From Dysgonomonas mossii DSM 22836 (GTDB taxonomy: Bacteria > Bacteroidota > Bacteroidia > Bacteroidales > Dysgonomonadaceae): a stretch of DNA of 64,000 nucleotides. Below, one piece after another: positions 17,647-26,130 of the stretch. How positions within the stretch are numbered: position 1 is the stretch's first letter; each line of letters begins with the position of its first letter. The notes below the pieces were generated by a model, which saw nothing but the letters and a program-made list of their open reading frames with translations, ran no database searches and had not been told where the DNA came from. Location of the stretch: NCBI RefSeq assembly GCF_000213575.1, contig NZ_GL892006.1:392614-456613 (forward strand), in the 5' to 3' direction. The position numbers and the translations under genes were made by a program.

Positions 17647-18057
17647 TCAAACTCTTATATCTCGAACAGGAACTTCCCTAACATTAACCTTAGGGATAGG
17701 AATTTTCAAATCCAAATCGCGAACCACTTTCTGCTCTTTCACCACCGGAGTATCGGTATTTTCTACTCCAAAATCAGCGATAGTACTTTCAACGAAACTA
17801 TCTATCTTATGGAAAGGAAGTGGCAGAAGCTCATGCTTATATAGCTTCTCTATCTCTATGACCCTTGTTTCTTTATTCTTTATCCAAACAAGAACCTTTT
17901 TTATCTTTGTAAATAAGCTTTTAACAGTGAGATCTGTAATTAATATTTCGTAGCAACCAACGCATTTAGATATATGACTCCCACTATCGTTGACAGTATA
18001 TCCGGCTTCAGTTATCTCCCTGATATACTTTTTTATATATGGTGAATATCTTTTCAT
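17647..18057 (-). CDS. Hypothetical protein, 136 aa
   Basis: No family is recognised. The first 35 residues are basic (MKRYSPYIKKYIREI) and contain CVGC; the middle has KKVLVWIKNKETRVIEIEKLY; the tail is rich in Val, Pro and charged residues (EQKVVRDLDLKIPIPKVNVREVPVRDIRV). No signal peptide or membrane segment is seen. A second unknown gene ends 51 bp upstream on the same strand, and a terminator follows, which supports a small two-gene unit. Confidence 0.6.
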   Translation of the reverse strand: MKRYSPYIKKYIREITEAGYTVNDSGSHISKCVGCYEILITDLTVKSLFTKIKKVLVWIKNKETRVIEIEKLYKHELLPLPFHKIDSFVESTIADFGVENTDTPVVKEQKVVRDLDLKIPIPKVNVREVPVRDIRV

Positions 18058-18108
18058 GAGTTATTATAAAATGTGAGTTAATAGTTAAATTTTAAGGAAT
18101 CGGACTTC

Positions 18109-18582
18109 CTATACAATCATCAGGGTAGATTTATTTGCTATCCCTACCGCATAATCTTCAAAAACGGGCGAAATTTCATTCGGTTTTCCATTTTCGAAAC
18201 ATCCCCTGACTTTCTCATACGCTAAGAATGACATTTCAAATTCGGGTTGACCTGTAACTAATATAGGTTGATCTAAACGATTATACCAATAGTATTGTCC
18301 TCCAAACTTTTTTCTTGCCACTTCAAATACGTAGGCTCCAATTTTTATTATCATCTTCCTTTTAGTCTCTGGGTCAGCTTTTTTATAGAAGCCAATACTA
18401 TCCTTTATTATCAGGTCAACTTCACGTAAGCTTTCGATTGTAAAATCAAGCTTAGCATCATCTTTAAACTGTTTGACTAATAGGTTTGCATTTGCAGACA
18501 TGTCATCAGTAAATTGCTGTCGATCATTATCCGTTATTTGTGCTATCTCTTTCTTTTTTCGCAGAAAATCAAATAATCCCAT
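18109..18582 (-). CDS. Hypothetical protein, 157 aa
   Basis: Not recognised. It begins MGLFDFLRKKKEIAQITDNDRQQF, a short amphipathic basic start of a kind often seen in proteins next to membranes or in contact-dependent systems. Later parts are VDLIIKDSIGFYKKADPETKRKMIIKIGAYVFEVARKKFGGQYYW, then PVFEDYAVGIANKS. It is a soluble protein of mixed helices and strands. The 136-aa gene downstream is probably in the same unit. An immunity-type or stress role would be a guess. Confidence 0.6.
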   Translation of the reverse strand: MGLFDFLRKKKEIAQITDNDRQQFTDDMSANANLLVKQFKDDAKLDFTIESLREVDLIIKDSIGFYKKADPETKRKMIIKIGAYVFEVARKKFGGQYYWYNRLDQPILVTGQPEFEMSFLAYEKVRGCFENGKPNEISPVFEDYAVGIANKSTLMIV

Positions 18583-19165
18583 ATCTTCGGTGTTTATGTT
18601 CTACCTCTAAAAAAGAAAATATAAACAAACGCATACCCTAAAAACAACTATACAAGCCATAATGTTTAAAAGATACAACCTTTGAAAAATATTTTATAAA
18701 ACAACAGCTGAGTAAAAACAGAGAAAGATTCTCTTGTTTTTACACTAACGTCCGGCAAAACATAATTATATATTAAAGCTTTACAGCTCTTTTCTCAATC
18801 TCTTGGCTTTTTTCGAAACAAACATCATACGTTAATTTTATATTAAAGAATAATGCTGCAAGTATATAATGAGTATAAAAAAGCCTATATAAAACAACTA
18901 ATATTGCAAAAGAGACTAAATACAAAACATATTTTTAGTTTTTATAAGAGAAAAATCAAGTTCTATATAAGGTCCTTAACAGCTAATATCAGTTTGTCTT
19001 CTGCAAATTTAATGTATTATACTAACGAAACAAACTTTATTGATGAAATTTGTTAAAAAAACATAGTCACCTATCCTAGAAGCAGCAATGAGAGGAGGAA
19101 AAGTTAACAATTGGTGAAAAAGATCTATATTTACATACTATAATTCAAACATGAAAATATAAAAT
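18583..19165. other. AT-rich gap of 583 bp
   Basis: No gene is supported. A 67-codon frame at 18853-19056 has no coding character. The 13-mer TATAAGGTCCTTA at 18966-18978 also occurs at 17591-17603. The 3' part should hold the promoter of the gene at 19166; TATATTTA near 19126 is a weak -7 candidate. Confidence 0.5.
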
Positions 19166-20302
19166 ATGAAAAAGGTTTTTGTAAGTGGATGCTATGATAT
19201 GCTCCATAGCGGCCATGTTGCATTTTTTGAAGAAGCTGCCGGTTACGGAGATTTATATGTGGGGATAGGTTCCGACAAAACAGTAAATGAACTAAAAGCC
19301 CGAAAAACCATAAACAGTGAGCAGGAACGCCTATATATGATAAAGTCCCTCCGGTTTGTAAAAGATGCCTGGATCAATAAAGGAAGTGGCATATTAGACT
19401 TTATTGATGATCTGAAGGAGCTGAAACCCGATATTTTCTTTGTTAATAGTGACGGACACAGTGCTTTAAAAGAACAGCTATGCAAAGAACTTCATATAGA
19501 ATACATCGTAAGTAAAAGAATTCCTCATGCCGGACTACCAACCCGATCCACAACGGCTTTACGTGAAGAATGTAGAATTCCCTATCGGATAGATTTAGCT
19601 GGGGGCTGGTTAGACCAACCAAATGTTAGCAGTTTATATCCGGGAGCTGTACTAACAATATCTATTGAGCCCGACTATGACTTCAACGACAGGAGTGGTA
19701 TGTCAACCAGCTCACGCAAAAAAGCCATAGAACTATGGCAAGTAGATATTCCGACGGGAGATAAAGAAAAACTCGCTAAAACGTTGTTCTGCTTCGAGAA
19801 TCCTCCGGGAACAAAATATGTGAGCGGCTCGCAGGATTCATTGGGAATCGTTCTGCCCGGGCTAAACAAACTATATTATGAGGGGGATTTCTGGCCATCG
19901 CATATAGAGAAGGTATTGGATGATGAGATATTGTTGTGGCTAGAAAAACATTTGTGGCTTGTACCATTATATCCACGCCACCAAGACTATGATGTCCTAT
20001 CAAACACAAATATTACACTTGAAAATGCAAAAAGATTAAGCGATGCCGCTGATAATGCATGGAAGTCACTAAAAGAAAAAGATATAAAAAAACTAGGTGA
20101 AGCCATCAGAGAAAGCTTCGAAGCTCAAATCGTGATGTATCCGCACATGGTATCGGACGATATTCTTGAAGTTTTAAACAAATATAAATCATCTGCTTTA
20201 GGCTGGAAGTTAAGTGGAGCCGGAGGTGGTGGTTATCTAATTTTCGTCAGCGAAACGCCTATAGAAAATGCAATTCAGATAAGAATAAGAAAAGCCGAAT
20301 AA
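19166..20302 (+). CDS. Fused nucleotidyltransferase and GHMP-type sugar kinase
   Basis: 378 residues, two domains. Residues 1-130 are a cytidylyltransferase-like domain with the nucleotide motif MLHSGHVAF and the second signature GLPTRSTTALRE. Residues 135-378 look like a GHMP sugar kinase of the fucokinase/heptose-kinase type: RIPYRIDLAGGWLDQP (motif 1) and GWKLSGAGGGGYLIF (motif 3). The central ATP loop, normally GLGSSAA, reads SGMSTSSRKKA and is degenerate. The natural reading is phosphorylation and then nucleotide activation of a sugar, but the sugar is unknown and no glycan genes adjoin. It is a single gene ended by a terminator. Confidence 0.75.
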   Translation: MKKVFVSGCYDMLHSGHVAFFEEAAGYGDLYVGIGSDKTVNELKARKTINSEQERLYMIKSLRFVKDAWINKGSGILDFIDDLKELKPDIFFVNSDGHSALKEQLCKELHIEYIVSKRIPHAGLPTRSTTALREECRIPYRIDLAGGWLDQPNVSSLYPGAVLTISIEPDYDFNDRSGMSTSSRKKAIELWQVDIPTGDKEKLAKTLFCFENPPGTKYVSGSQDSLGIVLPGLNKLYYEGDFWPSHIEKVLDDEILLWLEKHLWLVPLYPRHQDYDVLSNTNITLENAKRLSDAADNAWKSLKEKDIKKLGEAIRESFEAQIVMYPHMVSDDILEVLNKYKSSALGWKLSGAGGGGYLIFVSETPIENAIQIRIRKAE

Positions 20303-20320
20303 GAAATATAGAATGATTAA

Positions 20321-20351
20321 AGGGACAGATACTTAATTGATATCTGTCCCT
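20321..20351 (+). terminator. Terminator after the fusion gene
   Basis: AGGGACAGATA at 20321-20331 pairs with TATCTGTCCCT at 20341-20351, followed by CTCTATTTT. Confidence 0.75.
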
Positions 20352-20421
20352 CTCTATTTTAATAAAACCTATCAAGCTCAAGCCACTAGCTCAAACAGGT
20401 CAGATGATATTTAATTCGTAT

Positions 20422-21516
20422 TTACTGAAGTTTAACAGCCTTACCCGTAGCATTACTCTTTATAGCTGCCTCCAGTATTTCAACAACAATCAGGTTATTT
20501 TCTAAAGAAGACAAGTCTGTTGATTTTACTTTGATATCTCCTCGCACAGCAGCTTTTAGGTAATAGAAAGAATCATTATAAGGTTCGGGCAAAGCATCTG
20601 CAACCATTTTAGTCTCTTTGTTTCCTGAAAAGAAACGCATATCCTTTGCATTATCCTGATATAGGGCTCCTTTATTTCCATAAATATGCATATCCTTTCT
20701 GCCAAACGGCCAGTTCCATGAAGCCATAATAATGGTAGTTACCCCCGGATATTCGAGAACTATGGTAGCATCATCGTCCACTTTTGGATACACATCGGGC
20801 TTCTGATGCTGCAATACGGCTGACACACTCACAGGCTTTTTCCCACCCATAAGCCATGTGCTCAGATTCGCACCATAGCATCCAAAATCTATAACAGCTC
20901 CTCCTCCATTTTTCACAGGATCGGTCAACCATTCCAAAAACTCAGGACCACATCCAATCTCTACGGGTCCGGAATGTCCATCATATACATTTATTCGAGA
21001 CACCTTCCCAACAGCACCATCTTTCTGAATCATATCGTATGCCTTATGATTGGCAGGATACCATGTAGTTTCATAATTGGTAAGAACCATAATATGATAT
21101 TTTTGTGCTAGTTCAGCCATTCGCTTAGCCTGCTGTACAGTAGTAGCTAGGGGCTTCTCTACCATCACATGAACACCTCTAGGGGCACACGCTTCTACCA
21201 CACGAAGGTGGTCATATATAGGCTCATAGACTATTACGGCTTCCGGCTTTGTTTTTTCAAGCATTTCGTCCAAATTCTGAAAGAAAAGCTTTTCGTCAAC
21301 TTTAGCCCGCAGCATTTTATTATTCCATAGCTGCGTGGTTTTTTCGGCAACTCCCACAACCTGAAAATCACCTCTATCCAGACGTGACAGCACTTCCCAC
21401 AGATGTCCATGAGACAGACCTACTACACCAAGTCGCAATGGCTTGTCTTTTTGGGCAAAAAATGGTAAAGCAAGGGAAAAGAGAATAGTAAACAGAAAAA
21501 TCTTTGTTAGTTTCAT
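20422..21516 (-). CDS. Secreted Gfo/Idh/MocA-family oxidoreductase
   Basis: 364 residues. A signal peptide (MKLTKIFLFTILFSLALPFFAQ) precedes an NAD(P)-binding Rossmann domain (LRLGVVGLSHGHLWEVLSRL), the conserved MVEKPLATT motif, and a C-terminal substrate domain (GGGAVIDFGCYGANLSTWLMGG, then TTIIMASWNWPFGR). Exported members of this family are common in Bacteroidetes and act on glycans or sugar derivatives with tightly bound cofactor; the substrate is not predictable here. It is a single gene, downstream of the epimerase-like gene on the same strand with an 89-bp gap. Confidence 0.85.
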   Translation of the reverse strand: MKLTKIFLFTILFSLALPFFAQKDKPLRLGVVGLSHGHLWEVLSRLDRGDFQVVGVAEKTTQLWNNKMLRAKVDEKLFFQNLDEMLEKTKPEAVIVYEPIYDHLRVVEACAPRGVHVMVEKPLATTVQQAKRMAELAQKYHIMVLTNYETTWYPANHKAYDMIQKDGAVGKVSRINVYDGHSGPVEIGCGPEFLEWLTDPVKNGGGAVIDFGCYGANLSTWLMGGKKPVSVSAVLQHQKPDVYPKVDDDATIVLEYPGVTTIIMASWNWPFGRKDMHIYGNKGALYQDNAKDMRFFSGNKETKMVADALPEPYNDSFYYLKAAVRGDIKVKSTDLSSLENNLIVVEILEAAIKSNATGKAVKLQ

Positions 21517-21605
21517 TATTCAAGGGCATTATTATAAAAGATAAAAAGAACTATCGATCAATCAGACAATTGTACTCAACTCGGCTCCTACCGTCAATTG
21601 ACGAG

Positions 21606-22511
21606 TTATATTTTCTTGACTAATATATCAGCCAAAGCCTCATCAATATGTTCGAAGGCAAAACGGTAATGCTTATCCAATAAATGCTGAGGGATAGCAC
21701 GTTGCCCATCTATAAGCAATGTTGCACTCTCACCCATCATCATTTTTATCACAAATGATGGTATTTTAAACAAGCATGGACGGAATAAGGTTCGTGAAAG
21801 CACTTTAGCAAAACGCCTATTGGTAATCGGATTAGGTGAAGTAAAATTGAAAGCTCCTCTTGCTTCGGGTGTGTCTATCAGGAATAATATACCGTTGACC
21901 ATATCCTGAATATGGATCCATGATATATACTGGCTTCCGGATGCTAATACAGCACCAAGCCCCAGCTTGAAAGGAAGAACCAACTTGGGCAACATTCCCC
22001 CATCCTTAGACAAAACGATACCAGTTCGTAGAATACAAACACGCGTATGTCTGTTGTCTGCAGCCATTGCCAAAGCCTCCCATTTTTTGCATAGCAAATG
22101 AGTAAAGCCTTCTCCCGGTTCTGAATTTTCATTTAGTGTATCATCATCCTGAAGTCCGTAATAACCAACAGCAGACCCTGAAATAAATACAGAAGGAGGT
22201 GTGTTGCTCAATTTGATCAGTTCGGTCAAACGACGGGTTGTATCCCAACGGCTATCACACATGCGTTCCTTTTGCTTTGCTGTCCATCGTTTACCGGCAA
22301 TAGATTCGCCCGCCAAATTTATGATCACATCGTAACCATCCAACGAATCTAATGCATCCAATGATTGACAATATTCAATCCCTGCTCCCAGTTTTTGTTC
22401 TGCTTTGACTTTATCTCTGCTCAAAACTGTGATCTTATGATTTTGTACTAATAAAGCTTTGACTAATACCGTACCGATTAACCCTGTACCTCCTGTAATA
22501 AAAACCCGCAT
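21606..22511 (-). CDS. TIGR01777-family NAD-dependent epimerase-like protein
   Basis: 301 residues. An extended SDR protein of the YfcH/SulA-like group: MRVFITGGTGLIGTVLVKALL at the start, INLAGESIAGKRWTAKQKERMCDSRWDTTRRL, SGSAVGYYG, FTHLLCKKWEALAM (the usual active-site Lys region), RTGIVLSKDGGMLPK and a C-terminal DUF1731-like end. The family is widespread but has no agreed substrate; a role in cell division or nucleotide-sugar metabolism has been suggested. Confidence 0.88.
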   Translation of the reverse strand: MRVFITGGTGLIGTVLVKALLVQNHKITVLSRDKVKAEQKLGAGIEYCQSLDALDSLDGYDVIINLAGESIAGKRWTAKQKERMCDSRWDTTRRLTELIKLSNTPPSVFISGSAVGYYGLQDDDTLNENSEPGEGFTHLLCKKWEALAMAADNRHTRVCILRTGIVLSKDGGMLPKLVLPFKLGLGAVLASGSQYISWIHIQDMVNGILFLIDTPEARGAFNFTSPNPITNRRFAKVLSRTLFRPCLFKIPSFVIKMMMGESATLLIDGQRAIPQHLLDKHYRFAFEHIDEALADILVKKI

Positions 22512-22787
22512 ATATATTTATTTAATACTAGAATGTTTATTGGATACAAACAACCCGGATCAACACACTATACAGAATGCATAGTTATGCAAATCTACAT
22601 ATTTATTCTTATTATTTTTTAATATCACTCTTTATAAAAATAATATTTTTGTAACTAAATGAAATTATTTACTGCGGTGGAGTATATCAGTAAAATGTTA
22701 TCATGTTTTTCATCCAAAGCCATATTTATTTGGTGATCTCAGTTAATATCAATAATTTTATAGACTGTTTGTTAATAAACCATTCTT

Positions 22788-23255
22788 ATGAGTAAAGTTA
22801 TCATTAATTCGTATCAAGACTTTGAACAATATGTAGGTAAAGAACTTGGTGTTTCTGATTACCTTAAAATTACACAAGAACGTATCAACCTGTTCGCAGA
22901 AGCTACACTAGACTACCAATGGATTCACGTAGATGTAGAAAGAGCTAAAGTAGAGAGCCCTTTTAAAAGTACTATCGCACATGGCTATCTGATGGTTTCG
23001 ATATTACCTTATCTATGGGATCAGATCATAGAAGTAAATAATATAAAAATGCTGATCAACTATGGCATTGAAAAACTAAAATTCAATCAACCCGTAGTAG
23101 CAGGTAACGAAGTTCGCCTAAGAGTAAAATTAGACTCACTAGTTAACTTAAGGGGTATTGCCAAAGCTGAGATAAAAGTTGTATTGGAGATAAAAGATTC
23201 TCCTAAAAGTGCATTGGAAGAAACTGTTATATTTCTATATCACTTCAATAGTTAA
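22788..23255 (+). CDS. MaoC-like (R)-enoyl-CoA hydratase
   Basis: 155 residues with a hot-dog fold. The catalytic Asp-x4-His pair is present in ATLDYQWIHVDVERA, and the next signature PFKSTIAHGYL follows; INYGIEKLKFNQPVVAGNEVRLRVKL is also typical. Such enzymes hydrate trans-2-enoyl-CoA to (R)-3-hydroxyacyl-CoA. The acyl chain length is not known. It is a single gene between two minus-strand genes with its own terminator. Confidence 0.9.
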   Translation: MSKVIINSYQDFEQYVGKELGVSDYLKITQERINLFAEATLDYQWIHVDVERAKVESPFKSTIAHGYLMVSILPYLWDQIIEVNNIKMLINYGIEKLKFNQPVVAGNEVRLRVKLDSLVNLRGIAKAEIKVVLEIKDSPKSALEETVIFLYHFNS

Positions 23256-23282
23256 GAACAAACATCGTTTTGGAATAAAATA

Positions 23283-23316
23283 AAGGAAGGTATTTGAAAA
23301 CTCAAACATCTTCCTT
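23283..23316. terminator. Hairpin between convergent genes
   Basis: AAGGAAG at 23283-23289 pairs with CTTCCTT at 23310-23316, with an inner TTTGA/TCAAA pair. It is followed by ATTTCTTT on the plus strand. Confidence 0.65.
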
Positions 23317-23336
23317 ATTTCTTTATAATCTTAGCT

Positions 23337-24017
23337 TTAATAATCTCCAAAAGTATTATAACCACTATAAACTGATGTGTTGGCCGACTTCACTTCATGC
23401 TCAACCTCACTGAGTATAGCTCCGGAATTAGCATCAATCTGAAGCATTCTATACTTAGAACCTTTTTGCAGCTTAACACCCCACTGTTGGGAATTATCAT
23501 TGTACCACACAATAAAAGACCAGTTATCGCTTCCTGCCAGAGTATTTATGTAGCCTTTATCTTCTAGAGTTTTAAGCAGACTGTTATAACCAAAAGCTCC
23601 TCTGTATAGATCATAATTGACGACACTACAGTTTCCCCGCTCGTCACATTCAAGCCATTTACCGATAGGAAACTGATGAGGCAAATAGATTCCTTTTCGT
23701 TTTAAATTCCCACTAGGATAAAACTCTTTGAATATACGATATACAGCAGGCAAGGGCGGCACTTCATACACCTCTATAGGCAATCCTTTGCGGAGGTTTG
23801 ATATACGTTTCAGAGTACCGTCCGGCTCGGTATAAACATAATCAAGGCTACCTGATTGCGCTACTTGACTTCGGAAAGCATTCATATCGAATTTTTCGTA
23901 GCTAAGAATCACTTGCTGACGAGGATATATCTCTACTTGTACACTATTTTGGCTATACAGTGCACTATGGGCACAAAACATGGAGAGGAAGAAAAATGAT
24001 ATTCCTATTTTTTTCAT
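23337..24017 (-). CDS. Secreted hypothetical protein with MORN-like stretch
   Basis: About 226 residues from the ATG at 24017, which gives a clean signal peptide (KKIGISFFFLSMFCAHSALYSQ). An in-frame start at 24062 would place 15 extra residues before it and is less likely. The stretch RIFKEFYPSGNLKRKGIYLPHQFPIGKW resembles MORN/YwqK repeats. The C-terminal part (WSFIVWYNDNSQQWGVKLQKGSKYRMLQID) may be a small beta domain. It is probably periplasmic or cell-surface; the function is unknown. Confidence 0.65.
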   Translation of the reverse strand: MKKIGISFFFLSMFCAHSALYSQNSVQVEIYPRQQVILSYEKFDMNAFRSQVAQSGSLDYVYTEPDGTLKRISNLRKGLPIEVYEVPPLPAVYRIFKEFYPSGNLKRKGIYLPHQFPIGKWLECDERGNCSVVNYDLYRGAFGYNSLLKTLEDKGYINTLAGSDNWSFIVWYNDNSQQWGVKLQKGSKYRMLQIDANSGAILSEVEHEVKSANTSVYSGYNTFGDY

Positions 24018-24187
24018 TTTAAGTATGTGTTTTAGTTCAGTTTGTGTTGTATATTTCTTCAAATATATAAAATTTACAATTAAAAAAAGAAGCTCTTGTT
24101 GAAAATTAGAATATCTTTATACTGATAAAAAGCTAGTTAAAGATATATCTGATATAAAACTTAGAATATCGTTTTCAATAGAATATC

Positions 24188-24877
24188 ATGTCTATATCTC
24201 AAAAGAATAAAATTATGCTAAAAGAAGATACGCTAAAATTCCTTCTAGAATTAAAAAAGAATAACAATCGGGAATGGTTTGCTGAAAATAAATCGTGGTA
24301 CGAACGTGCCCGCAAGGATGTTGAATCATTAATAGGCGAAATGGCATTAAAAATAGCAACATTCGATCCTGAGATTGGGCATATCGATCCAAAGAAATCT
24401 CTTTTCCGCATCTATAGGGATGTTCGTTTTTCACAAGACAAATCACCATACAAAACACATTTTGGAGCTATATTTCGCGCTCGCACAGCAGACCAGGCAT
24501 CGGGCTATTATATGCATATCGATCCCGACGAGCTATTCCTATCTTTAGGATATTACATGCTTGATAGTACCCAACTAAAGAATATCAGACGTGGTATCTA
24601 TGAAGATTTTGACACATTCAATGATATACTAAACGAAAAAAGCTTTAAACAAGAAATAGGAGATCTATATCGTGACGAGGATACGCTCCAACGTGTACCA
24701 AATGGGTTTGACAAAAACCATCCTGCAGCAGAATATCTAAAGCTCAAACGCTTCTATGTATGCAAACCTATATCGAAGGAACAATTATTGAGTGAAGATT
24801 TTGCAGAATACGCAGCTAAAATATATAAGATAATGCATCCGTTAGGCGAATTTCTGAGCGATATTGTAAACGAATAA
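24188..24877 (+). CDS. DUF2461-family protein
   Basis: 229 residues, or 220 if the second ATG at 24215 is used; family members usually begin close to that point. The signatures are LELKKNNNREWFAENKSWYE, LFRIYRDVRFSQDKSPYKTHFGAIF, YYMHIDPDELFLSLGYYML and GFDKNHPAAEYLKLKRFYV. The family (TIGR02453) is common in Bacteroidetes, cytoplasmic, and has no assigned function. It ends 14 bp before the stop of the convergent lipoprotein gene. Confidence 0.88.
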   Translation: MSISQKNKIMLKEDTLKFLLELKKNNNREWFAENKSWYERARKDVESLIGEMALKIATFDPEIGHIDPKKSLFRIYRDVRFSQDKSPYKTHFGAIFRARTADQASGYYMHIDPDELFLSLGYYMLDSTQLKNIRRGIYEDFDTFNDILNEKSFKQEIGDLYRDEDTLQRVPNGFDKNHPAAEYLKLKRFYVCKPISKEQLLSEDFAEYAAKIYKIMHPLGEFLSDIVNE

Positions 24878-24891
24878 GCGGGGCAAAGGTA

Positions 24892-25536
24892 TTATTCTAG
24901 TACAACATTTGAGAAGTATGCTGTTTCTAAAATATTTTCTTCATGCGAACAAATAAATATCCCGATGTAACATTTAGCAGGCAGTTGCATTTCTATCTCA
25001 TTGTCGGCTATTTGAGGAGTTAAGCTTGTTCCGATCTTCATACTGAAGAGGTTCCCTTTACGCTCAAATTGTATTTGACTAGGAGCTCTATTGGCTGAAA
25101 CAAGCTCTTCTGTAACGCCACCTTTAACCATTCGGTATTGCAATGAAGTAAGTCCGTCTCCATGAACAGCAATATCAGCATAGCGAGAATCGGCATCTAA
25201 CGTCTCACGAACTTGTATCCCAATCTTGCGATGCGTATTTACTCCTTCACTTTCGAACATAATATTTGCCCGTAAAACAAAGTCTCCTTCTTTCTCAAGC
25301 CAGGCAAAATGAAAAGCATCTAGTCCGCCCCACATATTCGCTCCTGCTCCCTTTAGTGTATAAATACCTTTCAGAGAATCATAAGACATTGAACCTTTGA
25401 GCTTACAATCACCGATATCTGTAGATTGAATAAACAACTGTACTCTTTCGCTATCTTGACTTCCTTTACAGCCTAACAACATTACAGTGTATATCAAAAG
25501 AGACATTGAAAGTATAGACAATGTAGATATTTTCAT
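24892..25536 (-). CDS. Lipoprotein with DUF1349/concanavalin-like domain
   Basis: 214 residues. A lipoprotein signal (MKISTLSILSMSLLIYTVMLLGC, lipobox LLGC) precedes a single beta-sandwich: GAGANMWGGLDAFHFAWLEKEGDFVLRANI, HRKIGIQVRETLDADSRYADIAVHGDG, LQYRM, and a closing strand with GIFICSHEENILETAYFSNVVL. This pattern is that of DUF1349 or laminin-G-like domains attached to secreted sugar-active proteins in Bacteroidetes. Here it stands alone. Binding of a carbohydrate at the outer or periplasmic membrane is possible but unproven. Confidence 0.75.
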   Translation of the reverse strand: MKISTLSILSMSLLIYTVMLLGCKGSQDSERVQLFIQSTDIGDCKLKGSMSYDSLKGIYTLKGAGANMWGGLDAFHFAWLEKEGDFVLRANIMFESEGVNTHRKIGIQVRETLDADSRYADIAVHGDGLTSLQYRMVKGGVTEELVSANRAPSQIQFERKGNLFSMKIGTSLTPQIADNEIEMQLPAKCYIGIFICSHEENILETAYFSNVVLE

Positions 25537-25746
25537 CGTATTATGAATTCGTATTTTAGGTTACAATGGTATATTACAGAATAAATATATTATTCTTTTG
25601 TAAACAAGAAGGATTGGTTTTTCTTTATTTTTCTGGTACTGTATACTACTTAATCATAAATATAATACAATCCTCAAATATATCCAAACAAAACCCTTTT
25701 ATATAATTTTATCTATTTTCAGACAATGCACTTACCCTTTTATCAA

Positions 25747-26130
25747 TCACAGAACTAATTCGTTGTATAACCTCTCGAAAGTGTCATCCAAATCGTCTGA
25801 GAATCCCGAACGAGAAGTAGATGTTTGTATAGAAGTGCTACGAACGGCAGTAAGCCAACGATACCGATCCGATATTTCGTAAGATGCAATCTTGCCCCCC
25901 ACTTTCGTTCCGGAGCATATTTTATCAAATACTTCTAAATTGATATATAATGATTCTAAGTCCAACTCAGACGAAAATAAACACAACTTCTGCTCGTCCA
26001 ATACATAACGAGCCTTTATATATTTAGCCCTTTTGCAGTACATAATAAGCCCAACATTGATAAACTCTTCGCGTTCTACCCTTGGCACAACACGAATAAC
26101 AGCATATTCATAGAAGTGTTTCCCTGGCAT
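25747..26130 (-). CDS. DUF3037 protein, partner of the HipA-like kinase
   Basis: 127 residues. FYEYAVIRVVPRVEREEFINVGLIMYCK and the following KYIKARYVLDEQKL are diagnostic of DUF3037. The gene overlaps the end of the HipA-like gene by 23 bp, so the two are translated together. DUF3037 proteins occur next to HipA-like kinases in many bacteria, but no activity is established. It is likely a partner or regulator of the kinase. Confidence 0.88.
   Translation of the reverse strand: MPGKHFYEYAVIRVVPRVEREEFINVGLIMYCKRAKYIKARYVLDEQKLCLFSSELDLESLYINLEVFDKICSGTKVGGKIASYEISDRYRWLTAVRSTSIQTSTSRSGFSDDLDDTFERLYNELVL

Noticed and set aside
18853-19056. 67-codon frame on the plus strand in the 583-bp gap
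   Set aside because: Low-complexity composition rich in Lys, Tyr and Ile as expected of AT-rich noncoding DNA, no start signal, no terminator, no family.
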